Shown: positions 1 through 6,744, numbered from the stretch's first letter. The stretch is 7,923 nt of DNA from Gorillibacterium sp. (GCA_014380705.1 JACMJI010000376.1:1-7923); one strand, 5' to 3'. Numbers and translations: made by a program. Notes: generated from the letters alone by a model not told the origin.

Positions 1-141
1 CAGTTCATTAAGACCCGTGTTGTAGCCTTGGGTCATATATTTAACGTAATTTAGAATGTCATTGATCCGGTCTCGGTCATTCATCTCCGGCCCTTTAGCC
101 TGAGGTTCTCCAGTCGGTGTTTGGTTCCCTAGCTGTTGCAT
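1..141 (-). CDS. CotF-like spore coat protein, N-terminal part (runs off the left edge)
   Basis: Only the first 47 codons are present; the reading frame stays open to base 1. The start is the ATG at 141-139, about 5 bases behind a strong AAGGAGGG ribosome site. The peptide begins MQQLGNQTPTGEP, a polar tail, and then enters NDRDRINDILNYVKYMTQGY. That second part matches my recollection of the first helix of CotF-type (ferritin-like four-helix) spore coat proteins, where a conserved 'ND+D+ND+L...KY' stretch is followed by 'NTGLNEL'. CotF-like proteins are components of the endospore coat. The gene follows its upstream neighbour by 24 bases, so the two are probably cotranscribed. The family call is good; the exact coat role cannot be read from this fragment, and the usual full length of roughly 90-160 residues cannot be checked. 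Confidence 0.75.
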   Translation of the reverse strand, partial: MQQLGNQTPTGEPQAKGPEMNDRDRINDILNYVKYMTQGYNTGLNEL

Positions 142-165
142 TGCTGACCCTCCTTGGCAAAGTAT

Positions 166-405
166 TTATTGAAGGTGTTGAAGTATTGCATTGTAATGCG
201 CTTGATGACGACGGCCGGCTTCTTGGATGGTATTTGCTATATTCTTATCCATGACTCCTGTAGCGGCTTCATTACACTTTTTCATCGCCAAAAGCTCCCA
301 TGACATGAAATCGGTAAGATAATTTAACTCTTTCGTCCCGATCAAGCTTCGATCAGTGGTTAAATTTTGTTGACCTCCGCCTTGGTTCATTTGCTGCGTT
401 TGCAT
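166..405 (-). CDS. Small helical spore-coat-like protein (79 aa)
   Basis: The chosen start is the ATG at 405-403, preceded by GGAGG with a 6-base spacer. An in-frame start 14 codons further upstream has no such site and would add a basic, unrelated tail. The product has a glutamine/glycine-rich N-terminus (about residues 1-20). It is followed by two predicted amphipathic helices, about residues 25-48 (ELNYLTDFMSWELLAMKKCN) and 53-78, the latter with a GRRHQAHYNAILQHL end. This resembles the short helical-hairpin proteins (half of a ferritin-like bundle) that accompany CotF-like coat proteins in Bacillales, and the next gene, 24 bases downstream, is CotF-like. A coat or spore-surface role is inferred from that pairing. 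It has one cysteine, no signal peptide and no membrane segment. A small ferritin-like protein of another function is possible. Confidence 0.75.
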   Translation of the reverse strand: MQTQQMNQGGGQQNLTTDRSLIGTKELNYLTDFMSWELLAMKKCNEAATGVMDKNIANTIQEAGRRHQAHYNAILQHLQ

Positions 406-457
406 GTCGCACCTCCGCTCTCCATTATTGGAATAATGCAGTCTCAAGGAATCTAAG

Positions 458-967
458 TTATTTTGCGCTTCCCCCTGAGTTTACGGACCCGAAACCTTGC
501 GCTTGAGCTGATGTTTGGGAATCCTCTCTCAAGTAACTGTCGTGATTCGGTTGGTCCCCTTTATAATTGGAGGCATGGAACGCGTTGATATCATTTCCTT
601 GTGATTGGGCTGATGTTTGGGAATCCTCTCTCAAGTAACTGTCGTGATTTGGTTGGTCCCCTTTGTAATTGGAGGCATGGAACGCGTTGATATCATTTCC
701 TTGTGATTGGGCTGATGTTTGGGAATCATCTCTCAAGTAACTGTCGTGATTTGGTTGGTCCCCTTTGTAGTTAGAAGCATGAAAGGATTGTGAACTGGTT
801 GCAGCACTCATCGAGCCGCTCATGCCTGTAGAACTTTGGAAGCTGTTGCTGTCGCTTTGTGATTTATAAAAGGATTGTACGGGACCAGATGGCTGGAAGG
901 CTTGCTTCCCGGCTGAACTTTTGCCACTGCTCATGCTTGAGCTGTTTGATTGATTATTGTTATTCAT
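458..967 (-). CDS. Repeat-containing Ser/Asn/Gln-rich hydrophilic protein, putative spore-associated (169 aa)
   Basis: I cannot name this protein's function. Residues 1-61 are low-complexity, rich in serine, asparagine and glutamine, and include AFQPSGPVQSFYKSQSDSNS. From residue 62 a 34-residue unit repeats: copies at 62-95 and 96-129, and a third (130-158) losing its last five residues. The core is FHASNYKGDQPNHDSYLR followed by an acidic D/E-DSQTSAQ stretch. The C-terminal tail is glycine/serine-rich. There is no cysteine, tryptophan, signal peptide or membrane helix, so it is probably intrinsically disordered. It lies 52 bases upstream of two coat-like genes on the same strand, suggesting a sporulation operon and a spore coat or core role. 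Its composition recalls gamma-type small acid-soluble proteins, but the repeat does not match theirs as I remember it. Start: ATG 967-965, with AAGGAGG unusually far (13 bases) upstream. Confidence 0.8.
   Translation of the reverse strand: MNNNNQSNSSSMSSGKSSAGKQAFQPSGPVQSFYKSQSDSNSFQSSTGMSGSMSAATSSQSFHASNYKGDQPNHDSYLRDDSQTSAQSQGNDINAFHASNYKGDQPNHDSYLREDSQTSAQSQGNDINAFHASNYKGDQPNHDSYLREDSQTSAQAQGFGSVNSGGSAK
494..784 (-). repeat. Tandem 102-bp coding repeat, about 2.9 copies
   Basis: Three head-to-tail units lie inside the repeat-protein gene: 683-784, 581-682 and a shortened 494-580. They are nearly identical at the DNA level, with only a few substitutions per unit. One of these changes Asp to Glu after the YLR motif; others are synonymous, such as third-position changes in the N-terminal part of the first unit. 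Such low divergence at both DNA and protein level points to recent unit duplication or ongoing homogenisation. Copy number is therefore likely to vary between strains, in steps of 34 residues. Confidence 0.95.
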
Positions 968-970
968 GGT

Positions 971-987
971 AGGATTTTATCCTCCTT
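971..987 (-). promoter_or_regulatory. Ribosome binding site overlapped by a small hairpin, spore repeat gene
   Basis: On the minus strand AAGGAGG lies at 987-981, but the ATG at 967 is 13 bases further on, beyond the usual 5-9. The gap contains a perfect palindrome at 971-983 (AGGAT, AAA, ATCCT) whose first arm includes the last three bases of the Shine-Dalgarno sequence. Folding would either mask the site or loop out bases to bring it nearer the start codon. A second small stem (GGGTA, loop, TACCC) lies in the leader at 1007-1019. Any regulatory effect is inference. Confidence 0.4.
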
Positions 988-1070
988 AAGAATAGTCCTC
1001 GAGCCGGGGTAAAGTACCCGCATGAGGCTTCTTCTATTGTTGGTTTGACGGAGGTTTATTATGACTGGAA

Positions 1071-1097
1071 TATAAAAGCAACCCCTTGAAGGGTTGC
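1071..1097 (-). terminator. Rho-independent terminator of the aroK-aroA-CoA-binding operon
   Basis: Read on the minus strand, GCAACCC, a 6-base loop TTCAAG and GGGTTGC form a perfect 7-bp stem (1097-1078). TTTTATATT follows at once (1077-1069). It lies about 120 bases past the stop of the CoA-binding gene and upstream of the spore gene, so it separates the two transcription units. The half palindromic element at 1099-1206 lies between the last gene and this terminator, so it would be transcribed as 3' untranslated RNA. Confidence 0.8.
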
Positions 1098-1098
1098 C

Positions 1099-1206
1099 AG
1101 GCTGCCTAAGAAACCAGTGACGTTACGAATTTGGATGTCGGTTTCGGGTGCACTTGAAATGGCATCCTCTGAAGGAAGGGTACGATGCCATTTCAAAGGC
1201 GCCGCG
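1099..1206 (+). repeat. Palindromic element copy A, truncated (108 bp)
   Basis: This stretch matches the reverse complement of 7810-7921 almost base for base, apart from a 4-base gap at the centre and a few substitutions. It contains the terminal motif AGGCTGCCTAAGAAACC (from 1099), the perfect inner stem TTGAAATGGCATC (1154-1166) / GATGCCATTTCAA (1184-1196), and ends at GGCGCCGCG (1206). The rest of the second arm, about 53 bp in copy D, is missing: just past the break comes the 3' end of the CoA-binding gene. The copy is therefore a truncated member of the family, lying between that gene and its terminator. Confidence 0.85.
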
Positions 1207-1217
1207 TGTCAACCATC

Positions 1218-1643
1218 CTATTGCCGCACAGGGCGGGTGATGGCTTCCTCGACTTTGATGCAGCGGTCCATGATAACCTCTATTCCATTGGCCTGGCATA
1301 GCTGTGCCGCTTCCTCATTAATAATTCCTTGCTGGAGCCAGAATACCTTTGCTTTAATCTGTACCGCTTGCTCAGCAATCGGCAGAACCTGGTCACTGCG
1401 GCGGAACACATTGACGATATCAACCTGTTCTGGGATATCGGTCAGACTGGGGTAGCATTGCTCACCGAGAATTTCGCTTGCATTTGGATTAACCGGAATG
1501 ATCCGATATCCCCTGTCCTGCATGGCTGAAGCGACCATGTGAGAGGTACGGTCTGTGCTATCGGATAGACCAACAACAGCAATATTCCCTGCCTGCTCCA
1601 ACAGAGTCTTAATACGATCTCTAGATGGATTTTCAAATGGCAT
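1218..1643 (-). CDS. CoA-binding domain protein, YccU/YneT family (141 aa)
   Basis: The product is a single Rossmann-type CoA_binding domain, as in the N-terminal part of succinyl-CoA synthetase alpha but free-standing. Visible landmarks are IAVVGLSDSTDRTSHMVA (residues 21-38, nucleotide-binding loop), GYRIIPVNPN (45-54), VDIVNVFRR (74-82), KVFWLQQGIIN (99-109) and IMDRCIKVEE (124-133). Family members are about 135-145 residues. B. subtilis YneT, as I recall it, ends CIKVEHAI; here the His is Glu and a short RPVRQ tail follows. The start is ATG 1643-1641, with GAGGGG about 9 bases upstream; a longer in-frame start would overlap aroA and lacks a site. It begins 13 bases after the aroA stop, so it is translationally close to the aro genes. 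CoA binding is known for the family, but its cellular role is not established. Confidence 0.9.
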   Translation of the reverse strand: MPFENPSRDRIKTLLEQAGNIAVVGLSDSTDRTSHMVASAMQDRGYRIIPVNPNASEILGEQCYPSLTDIPEQVDIVNVFRRSDQVLPIAEQAVQIKAKVFWLQQGIINEEAAQLCQANGIEVIMDRCIKVEEAITRPVRQ

Positions 1644-1656
1644 TTTTTTATCCCCT

Positions 1657-2949
1657 CTATTCAATAAATTCAATATCTGCACCAAGAGCCATTAAATGTT
1701 CAAAATAATTTGGGTACGATTTAGCTACATGCTGAGCGTCGTTAATAACCAAGCCTTTCTTGGAACGCAGGCCCACAATGGTAAGCGCCATGATCACACG
1801 ATGATCATAATGGGCGTCAATCTCAACTCCACCCGTTACGCCATCGGGGGATCCGTGAACAATGATTTCGCTCTGACGTTCTTCGGCGTTTACTCCGGCT
1901 TTGCGCAGTTCCCGAACAAAATCACTGATTCGGTCACATTCTTTGTAACGTAAATTTTCGATATTATAGAATCTGGAAGTCCCTTCAGCAAAAGCTGACG
2001 CGGCTACCATAGCCAAAACACCGTCGGTAAAACCATCCCCATCAAATTCTCCAGCTTTAAGTTGCCCTGTTCCTTGAACATGTACCACACCATCTGCATG
2101 GGACAGAGGGACACCCATTGAACGAAGCACCTCTACCACTTCCCGCTCGCCTTGTCTGCTCTTCTCAGCCAAACGCATCACCCTAACATCTGACTTCGTT
2201 ATCGCTGCTGCCGCCAGTATTGCAGCAGAGCCTGGATAGTCACCCTGAACGGCATATTCGGCGGATTTGTAAGCTTGACGACCAGGTATTCGATAATGCA
2301 TCAAATCTTCGCTTACTTCGACCTGTATACCTGCCATTTCTAAAACCTCAAGGGTTTGTCCAACAATAATCTTCGATTTCAGGTCATGCAGTACCTCAAT
2401 TTCACTATCCTCTTCAAGAAGTGGAGTCATGAACAGCAGGGAGCTTAGGTATTGCGAGCTAACGGACCCCGATACGGTAATCTTACCTCCGACTGGCTTG
2501 CCTCCACGGATGGTAATTGGCAATTTCCCTTGATTATCCTCCACTTGAACGCCAAGCTGGCGAAGTGCAATAATCAGGTCATCATGAGGGCGTTTACCAA
2601 GTGAATCCGGATAAGTATTAATAAAAGTCACTTCATTACAAAAGGCAGCCGTAGACATGAGAAATCTCAGGACTGCACCCGCATTACCTACATTCAGTTC
2701 TCGCACATTTGTAGGATGCTTGCCGAAGCCAAGAATGGTCATTTTCTCGGCATCCTCCACAACAACAGCACCTAGGTCACGAATGCATCGGCGCATAGCG
2801 TCACTGTCCTCACTGTGTGCGGGGTACCATATCGTGCTTTTTCCTTCGGCCAGAGCACCCACTAACAGGTAACGGGTTGTATAATTTTTAGAAGATAATG
2901 CCTGAATTTCTCCGTGAAGCCCAACGGTTGGCTTAATAACAGCTTTCAT
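1657..2949 (-). CDS. aroA: 3-phosphoshikimate 1-carboxyvinyltransferase (EPSP synthase), non-canonical type
   Basis: It is expected to join shikimate-3-phosphate and phosphoenolpyruvate into EPSP, the sixth step of the shikimate pathway. Its 430 residues fit the family. By alignment to remembered E. coli AroA, key residues are kept: K21 (K22), R26 (R27), N89-A90-G91 (94-96), R120 in KRPH (R124), S164-S165-Q166, D309 (D313), E337 and R340 in KECDRI (E341, R344), H383-R384 (H385, R386) and K410 (K411). Unusual: PGSKS is replaced by LSSKN, and the NAGTAMRPL loop reads NAGAVLRFL (T97 to Ala, P101 to Phe). I recall this variant across Paenibacillaceae, so it looks like a lineage type, possibly beside a canonical copy elsewhere. 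Start: ATG 2949, with an in-frame TGA just upstream; the G-rich site is about 13 bases away, on the aroK stop. Confidence 0.88.
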   Translation of the reverse strand: MKAVIKPTVGLHGEIQALSSKNYTTRYLLVGALAEGKSTIWYPAHSEDSDAMRRCIRDLGAVVVEDAEKMTILGFGKHPTNVRELNVGNAGAVLRFLMSTAAFCNEVTFINTYPDSLGKRPHDDLIIALRQLGVQVEDNQGKLPITIRGGKPVGGKITVSGSVSSQYLSSLLFMTPLLEEDSEIEVLHDLKSKIIVGQTLEVLEMAGIQVEVSEDLMHYRIPGRQAYKSAEYAVQGDYPGSAAILAAAAITKSDVRVMRLAEKSRQGEREVVEVLRSMGVPLSHADGVVHVQGTGQLKAGEFDGDGFTDGVLAMVAASAFAEGTSRFYNIENLRYKECDRISDFVRELRKAGVNAEERQSEIIVHGSPDGVTGGVEIDAHYDHRVIMALTIVGLRSKKGLVINDAQHVAKSYPNYFEHLMALGADIEFIE

Positions 2950-2968
2950 ATCGGATCAAAGTCCCCCC

Positions 2969-3490
2969 TTAAGTAAAGTCTGGTTCCTTGTGAAATTCTC
3001 GTATAATGAGATCTGCAATTTCCTCGGGTTCCCGCCCGTCCGTATCCACATGATAGTGGGCAAAACCATAAACACCCATCCGTCTCTGGATAAGCTCCGT
3101 AACTTTTTCACGGATATCTCCTGCGAGAAGAGGCCGATTGTTAACCCCTTCTACGCGACTGACGATCGTCTCTACAGAGGCACCCAGGGAAACCACAAAC
3201 CCGCTTTCCTGCATAGAAACACGGTTGCCTTCTGCCAGTACACAGCCTCCACCCGTTGCAACAACCTGGCGTTTTTCAGAGAGGATCTGCTTTAATATGG
3301 CGGATTCCATCTCACGAAAGGTGGGTTCCCCCCTGGCACTGAACAGTTCTTGGACCGTATATCCTTCCGCACGCTCGATCTCAAGATCCGTATCCTTGAA
3401 GGTCCAGTTCAATTTCTCAGCCAATCGCATTCCAATTGTAGACTTGCCTGTACCCATAAATCCAATAAGCACCAAATTGTTTCTGTCCAT
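2969..3490 (-). CDS. aroK: Shikimate kinase (173 aa)
   Basis: A cytosolic NMP-kinase-fold enzyme that phosphorylates shikimate with ATP, giving the substrate of the aroA product encoded next. Motifs in order: Walker A GFMGTGKST (residues 10-18), the shikimate/Mg site DTDLEIE (33-39), TFRE with the shikimate-binding Arg59, ATGGGCVL (78-85) with the triple-Gly shikimate loop, NRPLL (118-122) with the lid Arg119, and a C-terminal region RRMGVYGFAHYHVDT (136-150). The length is standard. The start is the ATG at 3490, 5-7 bases after GGGGTGAG. An in-frame GTG six codons upstream covers that site and is less likely. The stop is 19 bases before the aroA start, and an extended -10 promoter lies about 35 bases upstream, so this is probably the first gene of the operon. 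Confidence 0.95.
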   Translation of the reverse strand: MDRNNLVLIGFMGTGKSTIGMRLAEKLNWTFKDTDLEIERAEGYTVQELFSARGEPTFREMESAILKQILSEKRQVVATGGGCVLAEGNRVSMQESGFVVSLGASVETIVSRVEGVNNRPLLAGDIREKVTELIQRRMGVYGFAHYHVDTDGREPEEIADLIIREFHKEPDFT

Positions 3491-3525
3491 CGTCTCACCC
3501 CGCCACACTTATGCGTTTAAGCATT

Positions 3526-3534
3526 ATCATACCA
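3526..3534 (-). promoter_or_regulatory. Candidate extended -10 promoter for aroK-aroA
   Basis: The minus strand reads TGGTATGAT (3534-3526), which fits an extended -10 element (TG, one base, TATGAT against TATAAT). No good -35 box lies 17 bases upstream, as is tolerated when TGn is present. The inferred transcript start is near 3519, giving a leader of about 30 bases to the ATG at 3490. It lies downstream of the candidate terminator at 3570-3593, consistent with aroK starting a new unit. Confidence 0.5.
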
Positions 3535-3569
3535 CAGCACTGATTAAGGGCATAGCAAAAAGGGTGGCT

Positions 3570-3593
3570 AAAGAAAACCCCAAGCCATTGGAG
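3570..3593 (-). terminator. Candidate weak intrinsic terminator after gndA
   Basis: On the minus strand CTCCAA, loop TGGC and TTGGGG form a 6-bp stem with one G-U pair (3593-3578), followed by TTTTCTTT (3577-3570). It lies about 55 bases past the gndA stop and before the aroK promoter. The short stem suggests partial rather than complete termination, so read-through into the aro genes is possible. Confidence 0.45.
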
Positions 3594-3647
3594 TTGTCTT
3601 TAACCACACCATTGCGACAACGATAAGAATTTAATATTTATGCAGAT

Positions 3648-5066
3648 TTACCCTTGCTCACCGATCCAGTTGTAATGGAATACACCCTCTTTATCCACAC
3701 GCTCAAACGTATGAGCACCAAAATAATCTCGTTGAGCTTGCAGCAGGTTCGCTGGCAGACGCTCCGTGCGGTAACTATCAAAGTAAGCTAGTGCGGAAGC
3801 AAAAGCGGGCACCGGAACACCCCGAGTAACTGCGTTTGAGACTACATAGCGCCATGCTTCTTGATAACCTTGGATAACTTCGCTGAAGTAAGGATCGAGC
3901 AGCAGGTTCTTAAGCCCTGCGTCACGGTCATACGCATCCTTGATATTCTGTAGGAAGCGTGCCCGAATAATACAGCCCCCTCTGAAGATCATTGCGATGT
4001 CTCCGTATTGAAGATCCCAGCCATACTCTTCGGAAGCTTGTCGCATTTGAGCAAAGCCTTGTGCATAAGAACAGATTTTGCTTGCATACAAAGCCTTGCG
4101 CACGGATTCGATAAACGTAACGCGATCGCCTTGATAAGTGGTCTTTTCTGGACCTCTCAACACCTTACTAGCTGCTACACGTTCCTGCTTCATCGCTGAA
4201 ATAAAGCGGGAGAACACGGACTCCGTAATAATTGATAGGGGAACACCCAAATCAAGAGAGCTCTGACTGGTCCATTTGCCTGTTCCTTTTTGACCCGCAG
4301 TGTCCAGAATGATGTCCACCATCGGTTTGCCTGTCTCCGCATCCGTTCTGGTGAAGATATCAGCCGTTATCTCGATCAGGTAGCTATCAAGCTCCCCCGT
4401 ATTCCACTCTGTAAAAATTTGATGCAATTCGAGTGCATTCAAACCAAGTACATCTTGGAGTAGGTGATAAGCTTCAGAAATCAGTTGCATATCTCCATAC
4501 TCGATGCCGTTATGTACCATTTTTACATAGTGTCCGGCGCCGTCAGGTCCAATATAAGTGCAGCAAGCATCTCCATCAACCTTCGCAGAAATAGCGGTTA
4601 GAATCGGTTCTACGAGCTCATACGCATCCCTTTGTCCCCCTGGCATAATGGAAGGCCCTTTAAGCGCACCCTCTTCACCACCAGATACACCGGTTCCAAT
4701 AAAACGGATCCCTCTAGCCTCAAGCTCTTTGTTGCGCCGCTGTGTATCCGGAAAATAGGAATTTCCGCCATCAATCAGAATATCGCCTTTGTCTAGATGA
4801 GGTACCAGTTGATTGATTGTGGCATCTGTAGCAGAACCGGCCTTGATCATAAGTAGAATTTTTCGCGGCTTTTCAAGTGATTCAACAAATTCTTCAATGG
4901 AATAAGTACCAACCAGGTTTTTACCCGTTGCTTCCTGCAGCAATTCGTTCACCTTGTCCTGCGAACGATTGTAGATTGAGACGGTAAAGCCCCTGCTTTC
5001 GATATTGAGAGCCAGGTTCTTCCCCATAACGGCAAGTCCTACTACGCCAATTTGTTGTTTAGTCAT
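3648..5066 (-). CDS. gndA: 6-phosphogluconate dehydrogenase, decarboxylating, NADP+-dependent GndA type (472 aa)
   Basis: It oxidatively decarboxylates 6-phosphogluconate to ribulose-5-phosphate with NADP+ in the pentose phosphate pathway. The Rossmann loop GLAVMG is at residues 10-15. YNRSQDK (32-38) has the Arg that favours NADP+. [11 protein letters not shown] (124-134) and [19 protein letters not shown] (176-194) carry substrate and catalytic residues (K182, N186, E189). The signature [13 protein letters not shown] is at 254-266, and the C-terminal arm has R446 and H452. It is very close to remembered B. subtilis GndA (YqjI), closer than to GntZ. Start: upstream reads AAAGGGTGGTC, then ATG ATG ACT. 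The second ATG gives MTKQQIG, matching MSKQQIG in GndA, and has better spacing; the ATG at 5069 or GTG at 5075 would add one or three residues. It follows gntK by 20 bases, so its substrate is made by its operon partner. Confidence 0.96.
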   Translation of the reverse strand: MTKQQIGVVGLAVMGKNLALNIESRGFTVSIYNRSQDKVNELLQEATGKNLVGTYSIEEFVESLEKPRKILLMIKAGSATDATINQLVPHLDKGDILIDGGNSYFPDTQRRNKELEARGIRFIGTGVSGGEEGALKGPSIMPGGQRDAYELVEPILTAISAKVDGDACCTYIGPDGAGHYVKMVHNGIEYGDMQLISEAYHLLQDVLGLNALELHQIFTEWNTGELDSYLIEITADIFTRTDAETGKPMVDIILDTAGQKGTGKWTSQSSLDLGVPLSIITESVFSRFISAMKQERVAASKVLRGPEKTTYQGDRVTFIESVRKALYASKICSYAQGFAQMRQASEEYGWDLQYGDIAMIFRGGCIIRARFLQNIKDAYDRDAGLKNLLLDPYFSEVIQGYQEAWRYVVSNAVTRGVPVPAFASALAYFDSYRTERLPANLLQAQRDYFGAHTFERVDKEGVFHYNWIGEQG

Positions 5067-5086
5067 CATGACCACCCTTTCTTATT

Positions 5087-6649
5087 TCAATCTGTAAGCT
5101 GCTTCTGTGCTCGGAGCTGGTACTCGGCTATGGCATCAAATTCACCCGAAAGCTGATGATAAAGGCGCATATAAATCCCAATAAGCTCTTTGTATGTATT
5201 GTAGTTTTCTTGATCACTGATATGACGCTCCGTACAGCGGACCCAGTCCTTCACTCCTAAGAGGTTGGGAAACTCCCCCATTGCCCAAAACCCCATGTAA
5301 GCTGCCCCAAGCCCTGAACTCTCTACGGTATCCATCACTGTAACAGATCGATCCATAACATCGGATAACATTTGCCGCCATAAAGTCGAACGAGCAAAAC
5401 CGCCAGATACTCTAATTTCTCTGGCTGGACCTGTAAGCTCCTCAAGTGCTGTCACGACAGAATGGAGTCTGAAGGCAATTCCCTCCATGACTGACCGAAT
5501 CATATGTTTCTTGCTATGATTCATGGAGAGCCCGAAGAAGACACCCCGAGCGTTGGTATTCCAATAGGGCGCTCGTTCTCCAAGCAGAAACGGCAAAAAG
5601 ATTAATCCACCTGCTCCCGGCGCGATATCATGAGCAAGCTCAGTCAAATAATCGTAAGGGTCCCGTCCTTTTCGGATGGCATCTTCAGCTTCAAGCGAAG
5701 CGAGGACATCTCGAGTCCAGCGAAAAACAATACCGCCATTATTGATCGGTCCGCCGATCGTCCATAGACCGTCAGCTAGAGCATAGCAGAATAAACGTCC
5801 TTCGGGATCAACTACTGGCTGCGAAACGATGGAGCGAACAGCACCGCTTGTTCCGATACTGAGTGCAAAGATACCTGGGTCAACTGCACCTGCTCCCAAA
5901 TTGGCAAGGGGTCCGTCAGCAGCACCCACAACAAAAGGAGTACTTGTAGGAAGGCCCATGGCCATCGCTATTTCTTGCCCTAGGCCGATCTCTCGGTGGG
6001 AGGCAGGTACAAGCCTTGATAAACGGTCAGCAAGAATTCCGGCATATTCAAGGGCAAGATCATCCCAATCCATTCTGTTTATGTTAAAAAGTCCGGTTGC
6101 ACTAGCTATGGAATAATCCACAACATAGGACTTGAAAAGCCGATAAAAAATATATTCCTTCATTCCAATAAACTTATACGCTTGAGCAAAAATATCAGGT
6201 TGATTGTCCCTCATCCACATCAGTTTTATTAATGGAGACATCGGATGGATCGGAGTCCCCGTACGCGTATATAGCTTCTGCCCTTCGCCATTTCCCCGCA
6301 AAAGACTGGCATAGGCAGCACTTCGGTTATCAGCCCAGGTAATCAGAGGTGTGAGGGGAAGTCCTTCTTGATTGACCGCCATCAGACTATGCATAGCCGA
6401 GCTAAAGGAGACGCAGAGCACTTGATCTCCAGAAATACCAGACTGACGAATGGTTGCTCCAATTCCGGTAATAACCGCTTGAAGGATAATTTCGGGGTCC
6501 TGCTCAGCAATTTCTGGCGACGGAGTATCCATGGGATAATGCACCGAATAGGAAGCAGTAATTTTTCCAGCTTTGTCCACCAGAAGGGTTTTCGCACTTG
6601 TTGTCCCTATATCCACTGCGATGACATATGATTTCAAATAAGCACTCAT
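5087..6649 (-). CDS. gntK: Gluconokinase, FGGY family (520 aa)
   Basis: It phosphorylates gluconate with ATP to 6-phosphogluconate, the substrate of the following gndA. FGGY features in order: N-terminal phosphate loop VDIGTTSAKTLLVDKAG (residues 12-28), VSFSSAMHSLMAV (80-92), ITWADNRS (103-110), TRTGTPIHPMSPL (128-140), KEYIFYRLF (164-172), VVGAADGPLANLG (240-252) with the catalytic base Asp245, IGTSGA (265-270), IGGPINNGGI (298-307), GERAPYWN (357-364) and GGFARS (416-421). The stretches TGTPIHPM and FCYAL...IGGP.NNGGI match remembered B. subtilis GntK (513 residues), which favours gluconokinase over xylulokinase or glycerol kinase. Start: ATG 6649, with GGAGGG 11 bases upstream. No gntR repressor or gntP permease gene is seen on either side, so gluconate uptake and regulation must be encoded elsewhere. 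Confidence 0.93.
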   Translation of the reverse strand: MSAYLKSYVIAVDIGTTSAKTLLVDKAGKITASYSVHYPMDTPSPEIAEQDPEIILQAVITGIGATIRQSGISGDQVLCVSFSSAMHSLMAVNQEGLPLTPLITWADNRSAAYASLLRGNGEGQKLYTRTGTPIHPMSPLIKLMWMRDNQPDIFAQAYKFIGMKEYIFYRLFKSYVVDYSIASATGLFNINRMDWDDLALEYAGILADRLSRLVPASHREIGLGQEIAMAMGLPTSTPFVVGAADGPLANLGAGAVDPGIFALSIGTSGAVRSIVSQPVVDPEGRLFCYALADGLWTIGGPINNGGIVFRWTRDVLASLEAEDAIRKGRDPYDYLTELAHDIAPGAGGLIFLPFLLGERAPYWNTNARGVFFGLSMNHSKKHMIRSVMEGIAFRLHSVVTALEELTGPAREIRVSGGFARSTLWRQMLSDVMDRSVTVMDTVESSGLGAAYMGFWAMGEFPNLLGVKDWVRCTERHISDQENYNTYKELIGIYMRLYHQLSGEFDAIAEYQLRAQKQLTD

Positions 6650-6682
6650 ATAAGCCTATTCCCTCCGTTATTATGCTTACTT

Positions 6683-6712
6683 ATGATATCACAGCTTTAT
6701 GGACGAAACCAA
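6683..6712 (-). promoter_or_regulatory. Candidate sigma-A promoter for gntK-gndA
   Basis: The minus strand has TTGGTT (6712-6707) and TATCAT (6688-6683) separated by 18 bases. The -10 box matches 5 of 6 and the -35 box 3 of 6. The inferred transcript start is near 6676, leaving a leader of about 27 bases with GGAGGG before the ATG at 6649. No clear operator was seen. Confidence 0.4.
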
Positions 6713-6744
6713 TCTCTGGTATCGTCAGTATGATAAACGCCCGT

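Noticed and set aside
1055..1063. CATAATAAA on the minus strand as a sigma-E or sigma-K -10 box for the spore genes
   Set aside because: It partly fits CATAnnnTA but no matching -35 lies at the right distance, and it falls right after the terminator stem. The sporulation promoter could not be located with confidence.
1061..1075. Four-codon mini-ORF (ATG ACT GGA ATA TAA) behind a GGAGG on the plus strand
   Set aside because: No plus-strand gene follows for it to lead, and it overlaps the minus-strand terminator, so it is most likely chance.
1117..1529. Plus-strand open frames opposite the CoA-binding gene
   Set aside because: They lie antisense to a clearly recognisable protein and in element A, and their translations look like no family.
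6704..6720. Possible cre (CcpA) site overlapping the gntK -35 box
   Set aside because: Only the TG and central CG positions fit the consensus and the second half-site is broken, so it is too weak to annotate.
6719..6734. Possible GntR-type operator (TATC...GATA) upstream of gntK
   Set aside because: The dyad matches only at the outer four bases and one inner base, and does not resemble the B. subtilis GntR operator as I recall it.
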